A DNA stretch of 64,000 nucleotides from Nitrobacter sp051535235 (GCF_051535235.1 NZ_JBPPLZ010000009.1:1-64000); one strand, 5' to 3'. Numbered from the stretch's first letter, positions 1-9,296 are shown. Program-made: numbers and translations. Notes: generated by a model not told the origin, from the sequence alone.

Positions 1-45
1 TTTGCCTTCGGAGGGCAACGCTCTATCCAGCTGAGCTACGGGTGC
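1..45 (-). tRNA. tRNA-Arg (CCG), 3' part outside window
   Basis: On the minus strand the sequence begins with the 7-base acceptor strand GCACCCG, followed by TA, a D arm (GCTC...GAGC) and an anticodon stem TTGCC/GGCAA enclosing the loop CTCCGAA. This gives anticodon CCG, so it reads CGG arginine codons. The variable loop, T arm and acceptor 3' strand lie beyond the left edge of the window. Confidence 0.9.
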
Positions 46-123
46 CGAAGCATTCCGTTTAGCCGATCGACCGGGCGTGGGCAATGTCCTGCAGCCTGCC
101 GATCCGGAAATTGCCGTCGCCGG

Positions 124-1212
124 TCAATAGCCCAGCGCCACCGGCCGGAACGCCTGCAGCAGGTGCTGGTCGAGCTTGTCGCCCATTTCTTCCATGACCG
201 CGAAGGACTTGGCGTGCGTGAACGGGAGGCGATAGGCCCGTTGCTCGACCAGCGCCGCATGAATGTCCACGATCGTGGTCAGGCGCACGATGTCGCTGAT
301 CTGATCGCCGCGCAGGCCATCGGGATATCCCGAGCCGTCGAGAAATTCATGATGGTGCAGAACGACATCGAGCACCTCCGGCGGAAAGCCTCCCTGATTC
401 AGCAAGGCTTCGTAGCCAAGGTGCACATGCCGGCGGATTTCGGTCTTCTCCTCGCTGGTGAGTTTGCCGGGCTTGTCGAGGATCGCGACGGGAATGAAAG
501 CCTTGCCCACGTCGTGCAGCAATGCGGCACGCGCCAGCCGGCGCTGATCGTCCTCGCGAAGCCCGAGCTGTAGCGCGAAGGCCACGGCGAATCCCGTGAC
601 GAACAGACAATGACGATAAGTGTGGGTGTGATGACGGCCGACGGTGGCCAGCCATTGACGCAGCGATGTGGTTTTGATGGCTTTGACAATCTGATGCTCA
701 GCCTCCAGCACGTCGCTGAATGCAAGCGGTACTCCGGCAGGAAGCTCTGTGAATATCTTCACCAGCACGGCATGAGCCGACGCGATGCCCTGGTTCAGCG
801 CGGTGTCGTTTGCCGTTGCATCCTTGTCGTCAGGAAATGCGAGACGAATGCGTTGCAGAATGACTTGCGCGTCGAAAGGCCGCGAAATCGTGTCTGTCGC
901 GCCAAGCGCCCATGCCTGCATCGAGCCATGGTGAAGCGCATCCGCGAGAACGAACAGCCGTGGCACCGATCGATAGGCCTCGATGCACAGTTTGTCGCGC
1001 ACCCGCAGCACGCTTTCGGCCGAGCGCAGATTGATGTCGACGACGATGCCGGAAAACCGGCCGGCGGGAGCGTCCGGAATCCCGGAGGTGGGGCTGGTAT
1101 CGACCTCGCCGACGCGCTGCAGGATCGCCCCGAGGTCGCCGCTTCGATCGCTCCGGTCGGATGCCAGGAGCAGGCGGCGCCTCGCGCGTGATCCGGTTGT
1201 GAGCGTCGTCAT
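124..1212 (-). CDS. Receiver-like/HD-GYP domain cyclic-di-GMP phosphodiesterase
   Basis: A 362-residue protein. The first ~125 residues resemble a response-regulator receiver fold, with a candidate phospho-acceptor Asp in VVDINL (about residue 59). The C-terminal half is an HD-GYP domain: LLHDVGK (His-Asp at about 233-234) and HHHEFLDGSGYP (about 286-297) hold the metal ligands and the GYP signature. HD-GYP proteins hydrolyse cyclic di-GMP, so this is probably a cytoplasmic signalling phosphodiesterase. No histidine kinase gene is adjacent. The reading frame extends 8 codons upstream, but the ATG at 1212 is preceded by GACGAGGACCA, a good ribosome binding site, and was chosen. The specific process controlled cannot be told from the sequence. 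Confidence 0.85.
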   Translation of the reverse strand: MTTLTTGSRARRRLLLASDRSDRSGDLGAILQRVGEVDTSPTSGIPDAPAGRFSGIVVDINLRSAESVLRVRDKLCIEAYRSVPRLFVLADALHHGSMQAWALGATDTISRPFDAQVILQRIRLAFPDDKDATANDTALNQGIASAHAVLVKIFTELPAGVPLAFSDVLEAEHQIVKAIKTTSLRQWLATVGRHHTHTYRHCLFVTGFAVAFALQLGLREDDQRRLARAALLHDVGKAFIPVAILDKPGKLTSEEKTEIRRHVHLGYEALLNQGGFPPEVLDVVLHHHEFLDGSGYPDGLRGDQISDIVRLTTIVDIHAALVEQRAYRLPFTHAKSFAVMEEMGDKLDQHLLQAFRPVALGY

Positions 1213-1516
1213 TGGTCCTCGTCGGCTGCAGTTCAACGCTGCACGAACTTTAGCCGATAAGTAGATTCGCGAAGATTAAGCGGTATTATTAACGCCGCCA
1301 TAGCGGTCCGCCGATAATTCAACGGAAAACATTCCCCTCGTTAACTTCTGGGAGATCAGACATCCGGCGGAGCCGGCAGGGCAAGTTGCGACGATGATTT
1401 GCTAATCGCTGCAAGCTCGCGCGGAAATCTCGAGTGCAAATGTGTTAGGGATCGCTCATGGAAGCTGGCAGAATTCCGGATCACGGTTTACGTGTCAGCA
1501 AGCACAAGGCGGCATC
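1213..1516. other. Intergenic region, divergent
   Basis: About 300 bases between the leftward HD-GYP gene and the rightward exported-protein gene. It presumably holds both promoters. It contains two GTTAAC/TTAAC-type words but no correctly spaced pair, and I see no coding sequence. Confidence 0.5.
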
Positions 1517-1873
1517 ATGAAACAACGGACATTGACCCTGGCATCGGCATGTGGCGTTGCGTTTCTGGCGGCGTGTATCTCGCCGGGATATGCGCAGCAA
1601 TCGGCAACGTTCCCTTATTCGCCATCCTTTACGGCGACGCTGTCGAACAACAGGCCGCTGGCTTTCGGCATGGACGAGGCGACCGCAGCGACCGCGCTCG
1701 GCGTGCCCCTGAACTACATCAGCGGACGTCCGGGCAACGAGGTTTTTCTGGCGCTCCGGAGCTACGGCGGCAGCGGCTTCTTCGATCGCAGGGACCGGCT
1801 TTATCTGCAATTCCGCGGGGGTCGTCTCGCGGGCTGGAAGGGCGATTGGGGCCACAACTGGATGTGGCGATAA
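1517..1873 (+). CDS. Small exported protein, possibly SmpA/OmlA-like
   Basis: A 118-residue protein. Residues 1-27 form a signal peptide (basic MKQR start, a hydrophobic stretch containing FLAACISPGYAQ). A cysteine sits in LAACIS but a later AxA-type site (GYAQ) suggests ordinary signal peptidase cleavage. The mature part has the pattern of an SmpA/OmlA domain: FGMDEATAATALGVP, a middle strand, then LYLQFRGGRLAGW. Such domains occur in outer-membrane-associated proteins including BamE. This similarity is only a pattern match by eye. The ATG at 1517 follows AAGGCGGC; a longer upstream frame lacks a signal peptide at its start and was not used. Exact function unknown. Confidence 0.65.
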   Translation: MKQRTLTLASACGVAFLAACISPGYAQQSATFPYSPSFTATLSNNRPLAFGMDEATAATALGVPLNYISGRPGNEVFLALRSYGGSGFFDRRDRLYLQFRGGRLAGWKGDWGHNWMWR

Positions 1874-1937
1874 CAACAAGCGCCGCGGGCGGGAAAAATG
1901 CGCAACCCATGTTTCCGGTTTGAACTGCCGCCCTCTC

Positions 1938-1957
1938 CGGGAATGTTTCCATTCCCG
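1938..1957. repeat. Perfect 8-bp inverted repeat with 4-base loop
   Basis: CGGGAATG and CATTCCCG flank TTTC. It lies 64 bases after the small exported-protein gene and 100 bases before the cyclase gene. No U-tract follows, so it is a weak terminator at best; an operator is possible. Confidence 0.5.
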
Positions 1958-2057
1958 TGCAGACCATCTAAAATCAACGAATGTGTTGTAGCCCAAGCTG
2001 GCCTCTGGCGAATGCAATGACAAGCCGATCGACGGCGAAAGTCGTGCGGGGACATTG

Positions 2058-4505
2058 ATGAGCGGGGGCGGGGATAACACTCGATACCGCCGCAGGGGCC
2101 TGTTCGCCAAATACGTCATGTCGCTCGTCGGGCTGGTCGTGTTCGTTCTCGCGGTCAACGGCGCGCTCGAGATCTGGATCAGCTACAACCAGACCAGGAC
2201 CGCGCTTGTACGCGAGATGACGGAGAGAGCGGATACGACGGCGCATCGCATCGAACAGTCGATCACGGATCTGGAACGCCAGGTGAGTTGGGTTACGCGC
2301 GCCAGCGTCGTCACCGTCGAACAGCGGCGCGCAGACTACGCGGAATTGCTCAATCAGGTGCCGGCCGTCAGCCGCATCTTCCAGCTTGACGGGCAGGGGC
2401 ATGAGCAGCTTCGCCTGTCGCGTCTCTCGGTCTCGTTCGGCAGCGGCGCTGATTTTTCCCGCGACGTGAGATTCACGCAGGCCGTCGCCAAGGGTATCTC
2501 CTACGGGCCGGTTTTCTTCCGTGAACAACAGCCCTTCATGTCGATCGCCGTCGCTCACGCCGGGCGTGACGCCGGCGCGTCGGTCGCGGAAATCGATCTT
2601 CGCTTTCTGTCCAAATATATCGACGAAGCGCAGGCCGGAAAAATCGGTTCGGCCTATGTCGTGGACTCGAACGGCATTCTGCTCGCCGGCTCCGACAAGG
2701 ATATGCAGCCCGGCAAGGATCTGTCGGCGCTGCCGCAACTCGCAGCGTCGCTGAAATCCGGCAACACGTCGTCCGTGTCGGGCACGAACGACGAAGGCAA
2801 TGCAGTGCTGACCGCGTCGAGCCAGGTCCCGAAGCTCCGCTGGTTCGTGCTGTTCGAACAACCCGCAAGTCAAGCGCTCGCGCCGATCCACGATCTTTTG
2901 ATTCGCATCGGACTTTTGGTCGCCTTCGGTCTTGTGCTCGCGATTCTCGCCGGAATGCTGCTGGCGCGGCGCATGCTGGTCCCGATCCAGGCGCTCAACA
3001 CCGGCGCGCAACGGCTCGGCGGCGGCGACTTCGAACACCGTATCGACGTCAGGACCGGCGACGAACTGGAGCAACTCGCCGGGCGGTTCAACAGCATGGC
3101 CGGACAGCTTCGCGAGACCTATTCCGATCTCGAACTCAAGGTCAGGGACCGCACGCGCGAACTCGCGCAGTCGGTGAGCGAACTCAAGGCGCTCGAAGAG
3201 TTCGGCCGCGCCGTCGCCTCCTCGCTCGATCTCAACGCCGTTCTCCGCACGGTCGCCGGACGCGCGTTCGCGATCACCAAAGCAGATGCCGTGCTGATCT
3301 ACGGCTTCGATGCGGAAGCTCGCCGCTTTGATCTCATCGAGGTCAGCGGCATGGAGAAGCCGGCAGACGGCGACCATGGCGTCATCAGCGCCGACGATGG
3401 CCTGTTGGGTCAGGCCGCCGCGACCGGCCAGCCGATCGCAATTGAAGACTTCGCAACGTCGGAGGCAAATCCGCTTAAAGATGCCGCCGCGGCTGGTTTC
3501 CGTTCCGCGCTGGCGGTGCCGCTGGTCGACCAGCAAGGCGTTCTTGGCGCGCTGATCGTGCTGCGCCGGGGCACAGGCGCATTTTCGCCGGACCTGCTCG
3601 GGTTGATGCAGACGTTCGCTCATCAGTCGGTGCTGGCGATGCGCAACGCGCGGCTTTTCCACGAGGTCGATCAGAAAGGCAAGGAACTCGCGACCGCGCA
3701 CGGCATCGTGCAGCAGCAGGCCGACAAGCTGCAGCAACAGACCTATCAACTGCTCAACTGGAACAAGTCGCTTGAGGAGCAGGTCGGCAAGCAACTCGGA
3801 GAGATCGAACGGATCAGGCGGCTCGAACGCTTCCTCGCACCGCAAGTCGCGCAGCTCGTCGCCTCGTCCGATGGGCAGAACTCGCTGCTGGACAGCCATC
3901 GCGGCGAAGTCACGGTCGTGTTCTGCGACCTGCGCGGCTTCACGGCCTTCACCGAAAGCTCGGAGCCGGAAGAGGCGATGAACGTGCTGCGGGAATATCA
4001 TGCCGCGCTCGGCGAACTGATCTTCAAGTACGAAGGCACGCTGGACCGTTACGCCGGCGACGGCGTGATGATTCTGTTCAACGCGCCGATCCCGGTTCCG
4101 GATCACACGCCGCGCGCGGTGAGGATGGCGGTGGAAATGCGCGACAGCATCGGGGTGCTGTCGCAGAAATGGCGCAACCGAGGTCACAGCCTCGGCTTCA
4201 GCGTCGGGATCGCCGTCGGCTATGCGACGCTCGGTCAGGTCGGCTTCGAGCGCCGGCTCGAATATGCGGCGATCGGCAGCGTGACCAACCTCGCCTCGAG
4301 GCTATGCGACGAAGCCAAGGCAGGCCAGATCGTGGTCAATCAGCGCGCTTATGGCATGGTGGAGAATTTCGTGGAGGCGACGGCCCTGGCGCCGCTGGTC
4401 CTGAAGGGCTTTCACCATCCGGTCGCGGCCGTCGAGATCCATCGCTGGCAGGATCGCGCGAGCGGGGACTTCGCACCGCGCGCGGCGGCGGGTCGGTCAG
4501 TATGA
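2058..4505 (+). CDS. Membrane class III adenylate/guanylate cyclase with sensor, HAMP and GAF domains
   Basis: An 815-residue protein. A transmembrane helix (about 15-42) is followed by a periplasmic sensor of dCache-like length (45-280), a second transmembrane helix (282-305), a HAMP linker (306-360), a GAF domain (385-535), a coiled coil rich in Gln/Glu/Leu (540-600) and a class III cyclase domain (615-790). Metal-binding aspartates are visible in VVFCDLRGFT (about 624) and YAGDG (about 668), and the transition-state Asn and Arg in TNLASRL (744, 748). The usual Lys before the second motif is Arg (LDRYAGDG), as in a large bacterial subgroup, so ATP versus GTP cannot be decided. It should make a cyclic nucleotide in response to an external signal. 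An in-frame TTG lies just before the chosen ATG. Confidence 0.88.
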   Translation: MSGGGDNTRYRRRGLFAKYVMSLVGLVVFVLAVNGALEIWISYNQTRTALVREMTERADTTAHRIEQSITDLERQVSWVTRASVVTVEQRRADYAELLNQVPAVSRIFQLDGQGHEQLRLSRLSVSFGSGADFSRDVRFTQAVAKGISYGPVFFREQQPFMSIAVAHAGRDAGASVAEIDLRFLSKYIDEAQAGKIGSAYVVDSNGILLAGSDKDMQPGKDLSALPQLAASLKSGNTSSVSGTNDEGNAVLTASSQVPKLRWFVLFEQPASQALAPIHDLLIRIGLLVAFGLVLAILAGMLLARRMLVPIQALNTGAQRLGGGDFEHRIDVRTGDELEQLAGRFNSMAGQLRETYSDLELKVRDRTRELAQSVSELKALEEFGRAVASSLDLNAVLRTVAGRAFAITKADAVLIYGFDAEARRFDLIEVSGMEKPADGDHGVISADDGLLGQAAATGQPIAIEDFATSEANPLKDAAAAGFRSALAVPLVDQQGVLGALIVLRRGTGAFSPDLLGLMQTFAHQSVLAMRNARLFHEVDQKGKELATAHGIVQQQADKLQQQTYQLLNWNKSLEEQVGKQLGEIERIRRLERFLAPQVAQLVASSDGQNSLLDSHRGEVTVVFCDLRGFTAFTESSEPEEAMNVLREYHAALGELIFKYEGTLDRYAGDGVMILFNAPIPVPDHTPRAVRMAVEMRDSIGVLSQKWRNRGHSLGFSVGIAVGYATLGQVGFERRLEYAAIGSVTNLASRLCDEAKAGQIVVNQRAYGMVENFVEATALAPLVLKGFHHPVAAVEIHRWQDRASGDFAPRAAAGRSV

Positions 4506-4639
4506 ATTTATTCGATTGTGTCGTGCGTTCGAACGCCCCGGATGTTGAATCGCCATGCCGGCTTGAATAGGCTTGCGCGGAGCGACACTGGCTGGTGCTG
4601 CGACGGCGTGGTGTTTTTTTTTTCGGAAAGAATCTTTCG

Positions 4640-5542
4640 ATGCCGACCGAATCCTTTGACTCGCATCACGTCGCGACGCGGGTGATCGCTCTCGCCATCG
4701 TGCTCGGGACGGCGGTCGTCGCCTCTCAGGGATTCGCGGCCGGCGAGCAGGAGACCCCGAGCGGCGCGGCGGTCACGGTCCTGAAAGCCACGAGGTCCTG
4801 TTTCTCCGCCACTGTCGAGGTCAGCGGAATCCTGATCCCGAAGAATGAGGCGGCCGTGCGCCCGGAGCGGCCTGGGCTGAAGGTCACCGAGATATTGGCC
4901 GAGCCGGGACAGAGCGTCACCGCCGGGCAGACGCTCGCCCGCCTCAACCGTCCCGAGGGCGGTTCGACGCAGGTTCAGGCGCCGGTCGCGGGACTGGTCA
5001 GCAGCTCCACAGCCGAGATCGGCGCGATCGCGTCGGGCAAGGGCGAGGCATTGTTCAATATCGTCACCGGCAACGAGTTCGATCTGGTCGGCCAGGTGCC
5101 GATCACTGATCTGGCGAGCCTTGCGGTCGGTCAGACCGCCAGAGTGGTGGTGGTTGGCGCCGGCGACATGGATGGCAAAGTCCGGCTGGTCGCGCCGACG
5201 GTCGACCCGAACAGCCAGCTCGGGCAGGTCTTCATATCTGTCGATCCGAACAGGCACCTGCTGGTCAATGCGTCCGGCCGCGCGATCGTCAAGACCGGCG
5301 AAAGCTGCGGCATCGCGGTGCCGCTGACGGCGGTCCTGTACGGGAGCGCGGGCACCGTAGTTCAGGTGGTCCGGCGCCAGCGGGTCGAAACCCGGCGCGT
5401 CGAGGTTGGGTTGCTGTCGGGGGGGCGGGTCGAGATCCGCGAGGGATTATCGGATGGCGACGTGGTGGTGGCGCGCGCCGGCGCCCTGCTGCGCGAAGGC
5501 GATCCGGTCAGGCCGGTCACGGCCGACGCGAGCGCGAAGTAA
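4640..5542 (+). CDS. Orphan RND/MFP-type periplasmic adaptor without helical hairpin
   Basis: A 300-residue protein with an N-terminal signal segment (about 12-34) and the layout of a membrane-fusion (HlyD/AcrA-type) protein. A lipoyl half-motif (about 70-102), its second half (112-122), a beta-barrel region (145-215) and a membrane-proximal domain (225-290) are visible. The two lipoyl halves are joined by only about ten residues (LNRPEGGSTQ), so the coiled-coil hairpin that contacts TolC-type channels is missing. Two cysteines (54 in TRSCFS, 223 in ESCGIAVP) match the two in the paralogue at 15386-16273. No permease gene is adjacent; the gene converges with the caspase-like gene, six bases apart. 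The ATG at 4640 follows GGAAAG and fits the signal peptide better than the upstream in-frame start. Confidence 0.78.
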   Translation: MPTESFDSHHVATRVIALAIVLGTAVVASQGFAAGEQETPSGAAVTVLKATRSCFSATVEVSGILIPKNEAAVRPERPGLKVTEILAEPGQSVTAGQTLARLNRPEGGSTQVQAPVAGLVSSSTAEIGAIASGKGEALFNIVTGNEFDLVGQVPITDLASLAVGQTARVVVVGAGDMDGKVRLVAPTVDPNSQLGQVFISVDPNRHLLVNASGRAIVKTGESCGIAVPLTAVLYGSAGTVVQVVRRQRVETRRVEVGLLSGGRVEIREGLSDGDVVVARAGALLREGDPVRPVTADASAK

Positions 5543-5548
5543 GCCGCT

Positions 5549-6427
5549 TCAACCGCCGGCCTTGCGCGAGTCGGTTGTCGTTCGGGACCCGAACGGCACG
5601 TCCTGAGCCAGCGACGACGACACGGTCGGGACCTGCGTTCCGTCGCTTGCGCGCGACACCGCGATCCGCGTCTTGCTGAACACGGCTTCGGCATCCGGAT
5701 TCGGCGTGTCCAGGCTCTTGAGCAATTCCGCCATCAGCAGGCTGTATTGCCCGCCCGACTCGTCGACCACCTGTCCCGGCGTGGCCGAGGACAGGATCAA
5801 CGCATTGTCCGGCACATTGATCGGCGCAAGACCGTGAGAGTAGGAGCGGAAGCGCCGCTCATAGGGGTTGCGCCGCGATGCATCGATCACCGCGAGCTTG
5901 ACCCTGGCGGAGCGTTCCTTCATCCCGCCGAGAACTGCTTCGACGGACAACCCGTCGCGCCGAACGTCGGCTTCCTTCCAGATCCGCGCATCGACCGGGA
6001 TCATGTAGCTCTCGCGGCCGGACTGAATGCCGAAGCCGCTGAAGAACAGGAGCGCCGTCGTATCAGGACCGATCTTTGCTTCCAGGCGGCGGACCGCGCT
6101 GCGCATGTCATCCTTGTTGGCGTCCTCGACCATGATGACGTCGAAGCCGTCCCGCCGCAGGATCGTCGTCAGCGCCCGCGCATCGTTGATGGACTGCTTT
6201 AGCGGCTCGTTCGCATCCGGATAGTGTCCGTTGCCGATGACCAGCGCGACCCGCGGCGGCTTGATCGCGATGCTGCCGGTCGTGTCGGCGACAGTGAGAG
6301 CCTTCGCGACCTCCAGGCTGCGCTTGTTGAGCGCGGCATGGGCTCCGATCGCCAGCGATACCATCCCGACCAGGACGGCGGCCAGTGTGACCGACCGGGA
6401 GGAAAGGCGAAGCGGCCCGAATTTCAT
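5549..6427 (-). CDS. Exported caspase-like (C14) protein lacking the His-Cys dyad
   Basis: A 292-residue protein with an N-terminal hydrophobic export segment (about 12-32) and a caspase/metacaspase p20-type domain (58-285). Family landmarks are present: RVALVIGNGHY (strand 1), the ALLFFSGFG segment and the AVIDASRRNP segment. At the two catalytic positions it has Phe132 (expected His of SGHG) and Ser184 (expected Cys of DACR), so protease activity is not expected. It is closely similar to the N-terminal part of the protein at 16365-17903 (shared GIQSGR, IPV, EADVRRDG, RRFRS). There is no TPR tail. The ATG at 6427 is preceded by AGGAATTGACC; an upstream frame would bury the signal segment. 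It may act as a scaffold or binding protein in the envelope (inference). Confidence 0.82.
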   Translation of the reverse strand: MKFGPLRLSSRSVTLAAVLVGMVSLAIGAHAALNKRSLEVAKALTVADTTGSIAIKPPRVALVIGNGHYPDANEPLKQSINDARALTTILRRDGFDVIMVEDANKDDMRSAVRRLEAKIGPDTTALLFFSGFGIQSGRESYMIPVDARIWKEADVRRDGLSVEAVLGGMKERSARVKLAVIDASRRNPYERRFRSYSHGLAPINVPDNALILSSATPGQVVDESGGQYSLLMAELLKSLDTPNPDAEAVFSKTRIAVSRASDGTQVPTVSSSLAQDVPFGSRTTTDSRKAGG

Positions 6428-6824
6428 AACGGTCAATTCCTGGTCAATGCGCGACGGCGCTTCCAAGGTCGCGCCAACGCCGGATCGGTTTGAGGGGGTG
6501 CCTGAACTGTCGCGGAGAAATACGCTGGTTCTGCGGCACTGCAACATAAGGTCATACCCTGCGCGTCCTCCATGAGCAACACGAAACCTTTATTTATTGA
6601 AAACACAATTGGTTAAGCACCTCGCGCACCTCCGAAAACCGGATGGCTCATCACGAATTTCCGGAGAGAGGCGGAACCTCAGGGCAATCAACCTGCCGCG
6701 GCGGGGCGGTGCAATGCCGTGAGCTGGGTCACGTTTGTATTTTTTGCCTATCCGTGTAGCTTTTCAATGGCTTGGCTGAATCAGGCCGTCGATGCCGTCC
6801 ACGCATGGGAGCGCAGAGAGAAAT
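6428..6824. other. Intergenic region, divergent
   Basis: About 400 bases between the leftward caspase-like gene and the rightward 578-residue gene. It includes a short AT-rich stretch (ttatttattgaaaacac, around 6580-6605). No gene, RNA or clear operator is recognised. Confidence 0.5.
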
Positions 6825-8561
6825 ATGACTGCTCGCCATGTCGCCGGCGCCGTCTACCGCGCGCTGACGAACCGCAAGGACGGCCCGTCGCTGTACGACA
6901 TCTGCGATCCCCTCCTGCTGTGGCATAGCGGCGGCGATCCTCATCTCGCCAAGTTCTACAGAACCGCGCTGGCCAATCCGGCTCTGCGCCCGCTTTTGCG
7001 GCGGGCGGGCCTGCCGGAACTGCGGGACGAGGGCCGGTTTCGGGACCTGCAGGACGCGCTGCGGCACGCGCGGGACGATGAATGCCCGGACTGGGCGGCC
7101 ATCGGCCGGCCGGTGGCCGCATTGCTGGACACCGTGACGCTGCACCATCCCCTGCCCAAACCGGTGGCCGCTGCGGGACCGCCGCCAAGCCTTGCCGAGA
7201 TCGAACGCATCATCCGGACCTGCGGCGCGCATCTGCTCCGGTCGTTTGATAAGAACGGCTTCATCCCGACCTATGCCGCGTTCAACCTGATCGGCGATCC
7301 CGATCTGCGCGGCCGGGATTTTCTCGCCGCCCTTACCGGCCTCGATGCGCGCGGCTACAAGAACTCGACGCTGCTGTTCAATCTGGCGCGGGTCTTCATC
7401 GCGCGGTCGCCGGCGCGCGAGGTGATCAATCCGCCGTGGCAGGGCATCGCCGAACCGATGTGGGAGCCGGTGCAGATCCGGCATCGCTCGGCCTATTACG
7501 ACGCCTTCTTCATCGAGGCGCTGTCGAGTTTCGCCGAAACCAGCCTCGCCACGCGAGTGGAAACCGATGCGATCCGCCGCGCGAACGCCGCGATGGTCGA
7601 TTTCTGCCTCAAGACCAGCCGCGAGGACGTGCTCTCGCGCGACGGCGAGCGCGTCAGCGTCATCACCGCCTTGGCGCCGAATCCCCATCCGCGCTTCAGC
7701 CGCTTCTTCGCGCAGATCAAGCAGGACCTCGGCTTCGGTATCTACGTTCCCGACTGCGACACCACCGCCTGCGCGTTCTCGGCCGCGACGCAAGCCGGCT
7801 CGACCGATCCGATCCTCGATCAGCCGCTGCTCGATTTCTACGCCGGCTATCAGGCAGGCGGCGGCGCCAACGAGCGTCTTGTGACTGTGCCGCTGAACGA
7901 CAACATCGACTATGACGGCGGCATCGTGACCTGGATCGACAACCTCGCGGGCGACCGCCCTTACGGCAACGATCTTGACCCCACCCTCAACCTCGATGTT
8001 CTCGAGGTCAGCTTCCGCAATTGTTCGCGGTGGCGCGTTCTGGAAACGCCGCGACGCCTGCAGACGGTGCAGCGGATCATCGGCTTCCAGAGACGGCTGG
8101 TCGAGAGCGGCGCGTTCAGCGATCCCAGGTCCCATATCTACTATCTGCCCGAACTCTACTGCGCCTACTTCGGACGCTGCCATGCGGCATTCGCGGCGCT
8201 GCCCGCCGCCGCCCGCCGGGCGATCGATCCCGATGACAGCTTCGGCTATATCCGCGGCCGGGTTCTTGCGTATGTTCAGGACACGCTGATCGCAGGCGAG
8301 ATGAACGCGTTCGATGCCGCGCTGGCGCTGATCGCGTTGGGCCATCTCGGCGCCGACGCGACCGCCTTCACGCCTGCGCTCAACTGCATCGTCGGCCAGG
8401 TCGGCGAAGGCGGCCGGCGCGGACCTTTCAAGGCCTACGAATGGAACAAGATGAAAACGCCGACGCGCATTGTGGTGGGCGGGCCGGAAGTGACATCGGC
8501 CTTCGTGCTGATGGGACTGGCGCTCGCCCGCACGGCGATGTCGGCAGCGGCAAAACGGTAG
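6825..8561 (+). CDS. Unknown 578-residue protein, possible terpene-cyclase-like alpha toroid
   Basis: I do not recognise this protein. It is soluble, without signal peptide or membrane helix, and rich in Ala, Arg and aromatic residues. The segment PDCDTTACAFSA (about residue 315) resembles the DxDD-TA catalytic motif of class II terpene cyclases and squalene-hopene cyclases, and the helical Ala/Leu-rich pattern would fit an alpha/alpha toroid. That is a motif-level suggestion only; the second aspartate of the pair is replaced by Thr and the usual QW repeats are not evident. Other conserved-looking blocks are SFDKNGFIPTYAAF, GYKNSTLLFNLARVF and NDNIDYDGGIVTWIDN. The ATG at 6825 follows GAGAGAAAT; an earlier in-frame ATG has a poorer ribosome site. 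The downstream PPOX gene follows in the same direction. Confidence 0.6.
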   Translation: MTARHVAGAVYRALTNRKDGPSLYDICDPLLLWHSGGDPHLAKFYRTALANPALRPLLRRAGLPELRDEGRFRDLQDALRHARDDECPDWAAIGRPVAALLDTVTLHHPLPKPVAAAGPPPSLAEIERIIRTCGAHLLRSFDKNGFIPTYAAFNLIGDPDLRGRDFLAALTGLDARGYKNSTLLFNLARVFIARSPAREVINPPWQGIAEPMWEPVQIRHRSAYYDAFFIEALSSFAETSLATRVETDAIRRANAAMVDFCLKTSREDVLSRDGERVSVITALAPNPHPRFSRFFAQIKQDLGFGIYVPDCDTTACAFSAATQAGSTDPILDQPLLDFYAGYQAGGGANERLVTVPLNDNIDYDGGIVTWIDNLAGDRPYGNDLDPTLNLDVLEVSFRNCSRWRVLETPRRLQTVQRIIGFQRRLVESGAFSDPRSHIYYLPELYCAYFGRCHAAFAALPAAARRAIDPDDSFGYIRGRVLAYVQDTLIAGEMNAFDAALALIALGHLGADATAFTPALNCIVGQVGEGGRRGPFKAYEWNKMKTPTRIVVGGPEVTSAFVLMGLALARTAMSAAAKR

Positions 8562-8656
8562 GTCTCGCAGTTCCACGCATGCGCATGTATAGGGATGGCG
8601 GTCCGGGCTGGGTCGTCAACGGCGGGAAAGTCCGTTTCAACGCAGGGAGCAGCATT

Positions 8657-9271
8657 GTGGTGACCGCCATCGAGACGATCGAGCAACTCGAGGCCATCTA
8701 CGGCCAGCCCGGCGAGGCGGCGACCATCAAGGTGGCCTACAGAATCACGCCGTCCTATCGCGCGCTGATCGAAAGTTCGCCGTTCGCCATATTGGCGACC
8801 TGCGGCGAGGAGGGACTTGACTGCTCGCCGCGCGGCGACCTGCCGGGCTTCGTTCGCGTTCAGGACGACCTCACCTTGGTCATTCCGGACCGGCGCGGCA
8901 ACAACCGCATCGATTCGCTGCGCAATCTCATACGCGATCCCCGGGCGGCGTTGCTGTTCCTGATTCCGGGATCGGGCACCACTCTGCGGGTCAACGGCCG
9001 GGCGCTGGTGTCGGCCGATCCCGGGCTGCTGTCGTCATTCGGGGTCGAAGGCAAGACGCCGCGCTCGGTCATCGTCATGACGGTGAAGGAGATCTACTTT
9101 CAGTGCGCGCGCGCCATCATCCGTTCGCATCTCTGGGATCCCGCCCGTCACGTCGACCTCAAGAGCTTGCCGACGCCCGGCGAAATCCTCGCGGAGATGA
9201 GCAAGAGCCGCGTCGGCGGCGAGGAATACGACAAGGCATGGCTGGAGCGCGCGCGGAAGACGATGTGGTGA
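8657..9271 (+). CDS. Pyridoxamine 5'-phosphate oxidase-family FMN-binding protein
   Basis: A 204-residue single-domain protein. The split-barrel pattern of PPOX/FMN proteins is clear: PFAILATCGEEGLDCSPRGD (about 39-58), LVIPDRRGNNRIDSLRNLI, then AALLFLIPG and TLRVNGRALV. It is most like the broadly distributed MSMEG_1061-type subfamily, whose members bind FMN or related flavins; the substrate is unknown. Start: the GTG at 8657 is seven bases after AGGGAG; the neighbouring GTG at 8660 is equally in frame. The gene follows the unknown 578-residue gene by about 95 bases and may be cotranscribed. Confidence 0.8.
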   Translation: MVTAIETIEQLEAIYGQPGEAATIKVAYRITPSYRALIESSPFAILATCGEEGLDCSPRGDLPGFVRVQDDLTLVIPDRRGNNRIDSLRNLIRDPRAALLFLIPGSGTTLRVNGRALVSADPGLLSSFGVEGKTPRSVIVMTVKEIYFQCARAIIRSHLWDPARHVDLKSLPTPGEILAEMSKSRVGGEEYDKAWLERARKTMW

Positions 9272-9296
9272 TGTTGCGAGTGAAATCTTGCAGTTA

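Noticed and set aside
1974..4187. Long antisense open frame (about 740 codons) opposite the cyclase
   Set aside because: Composition is rich in Arg, Glu and Asp without motifs; the sense strand encodes a full HAMP/GAF/cyclase protein.
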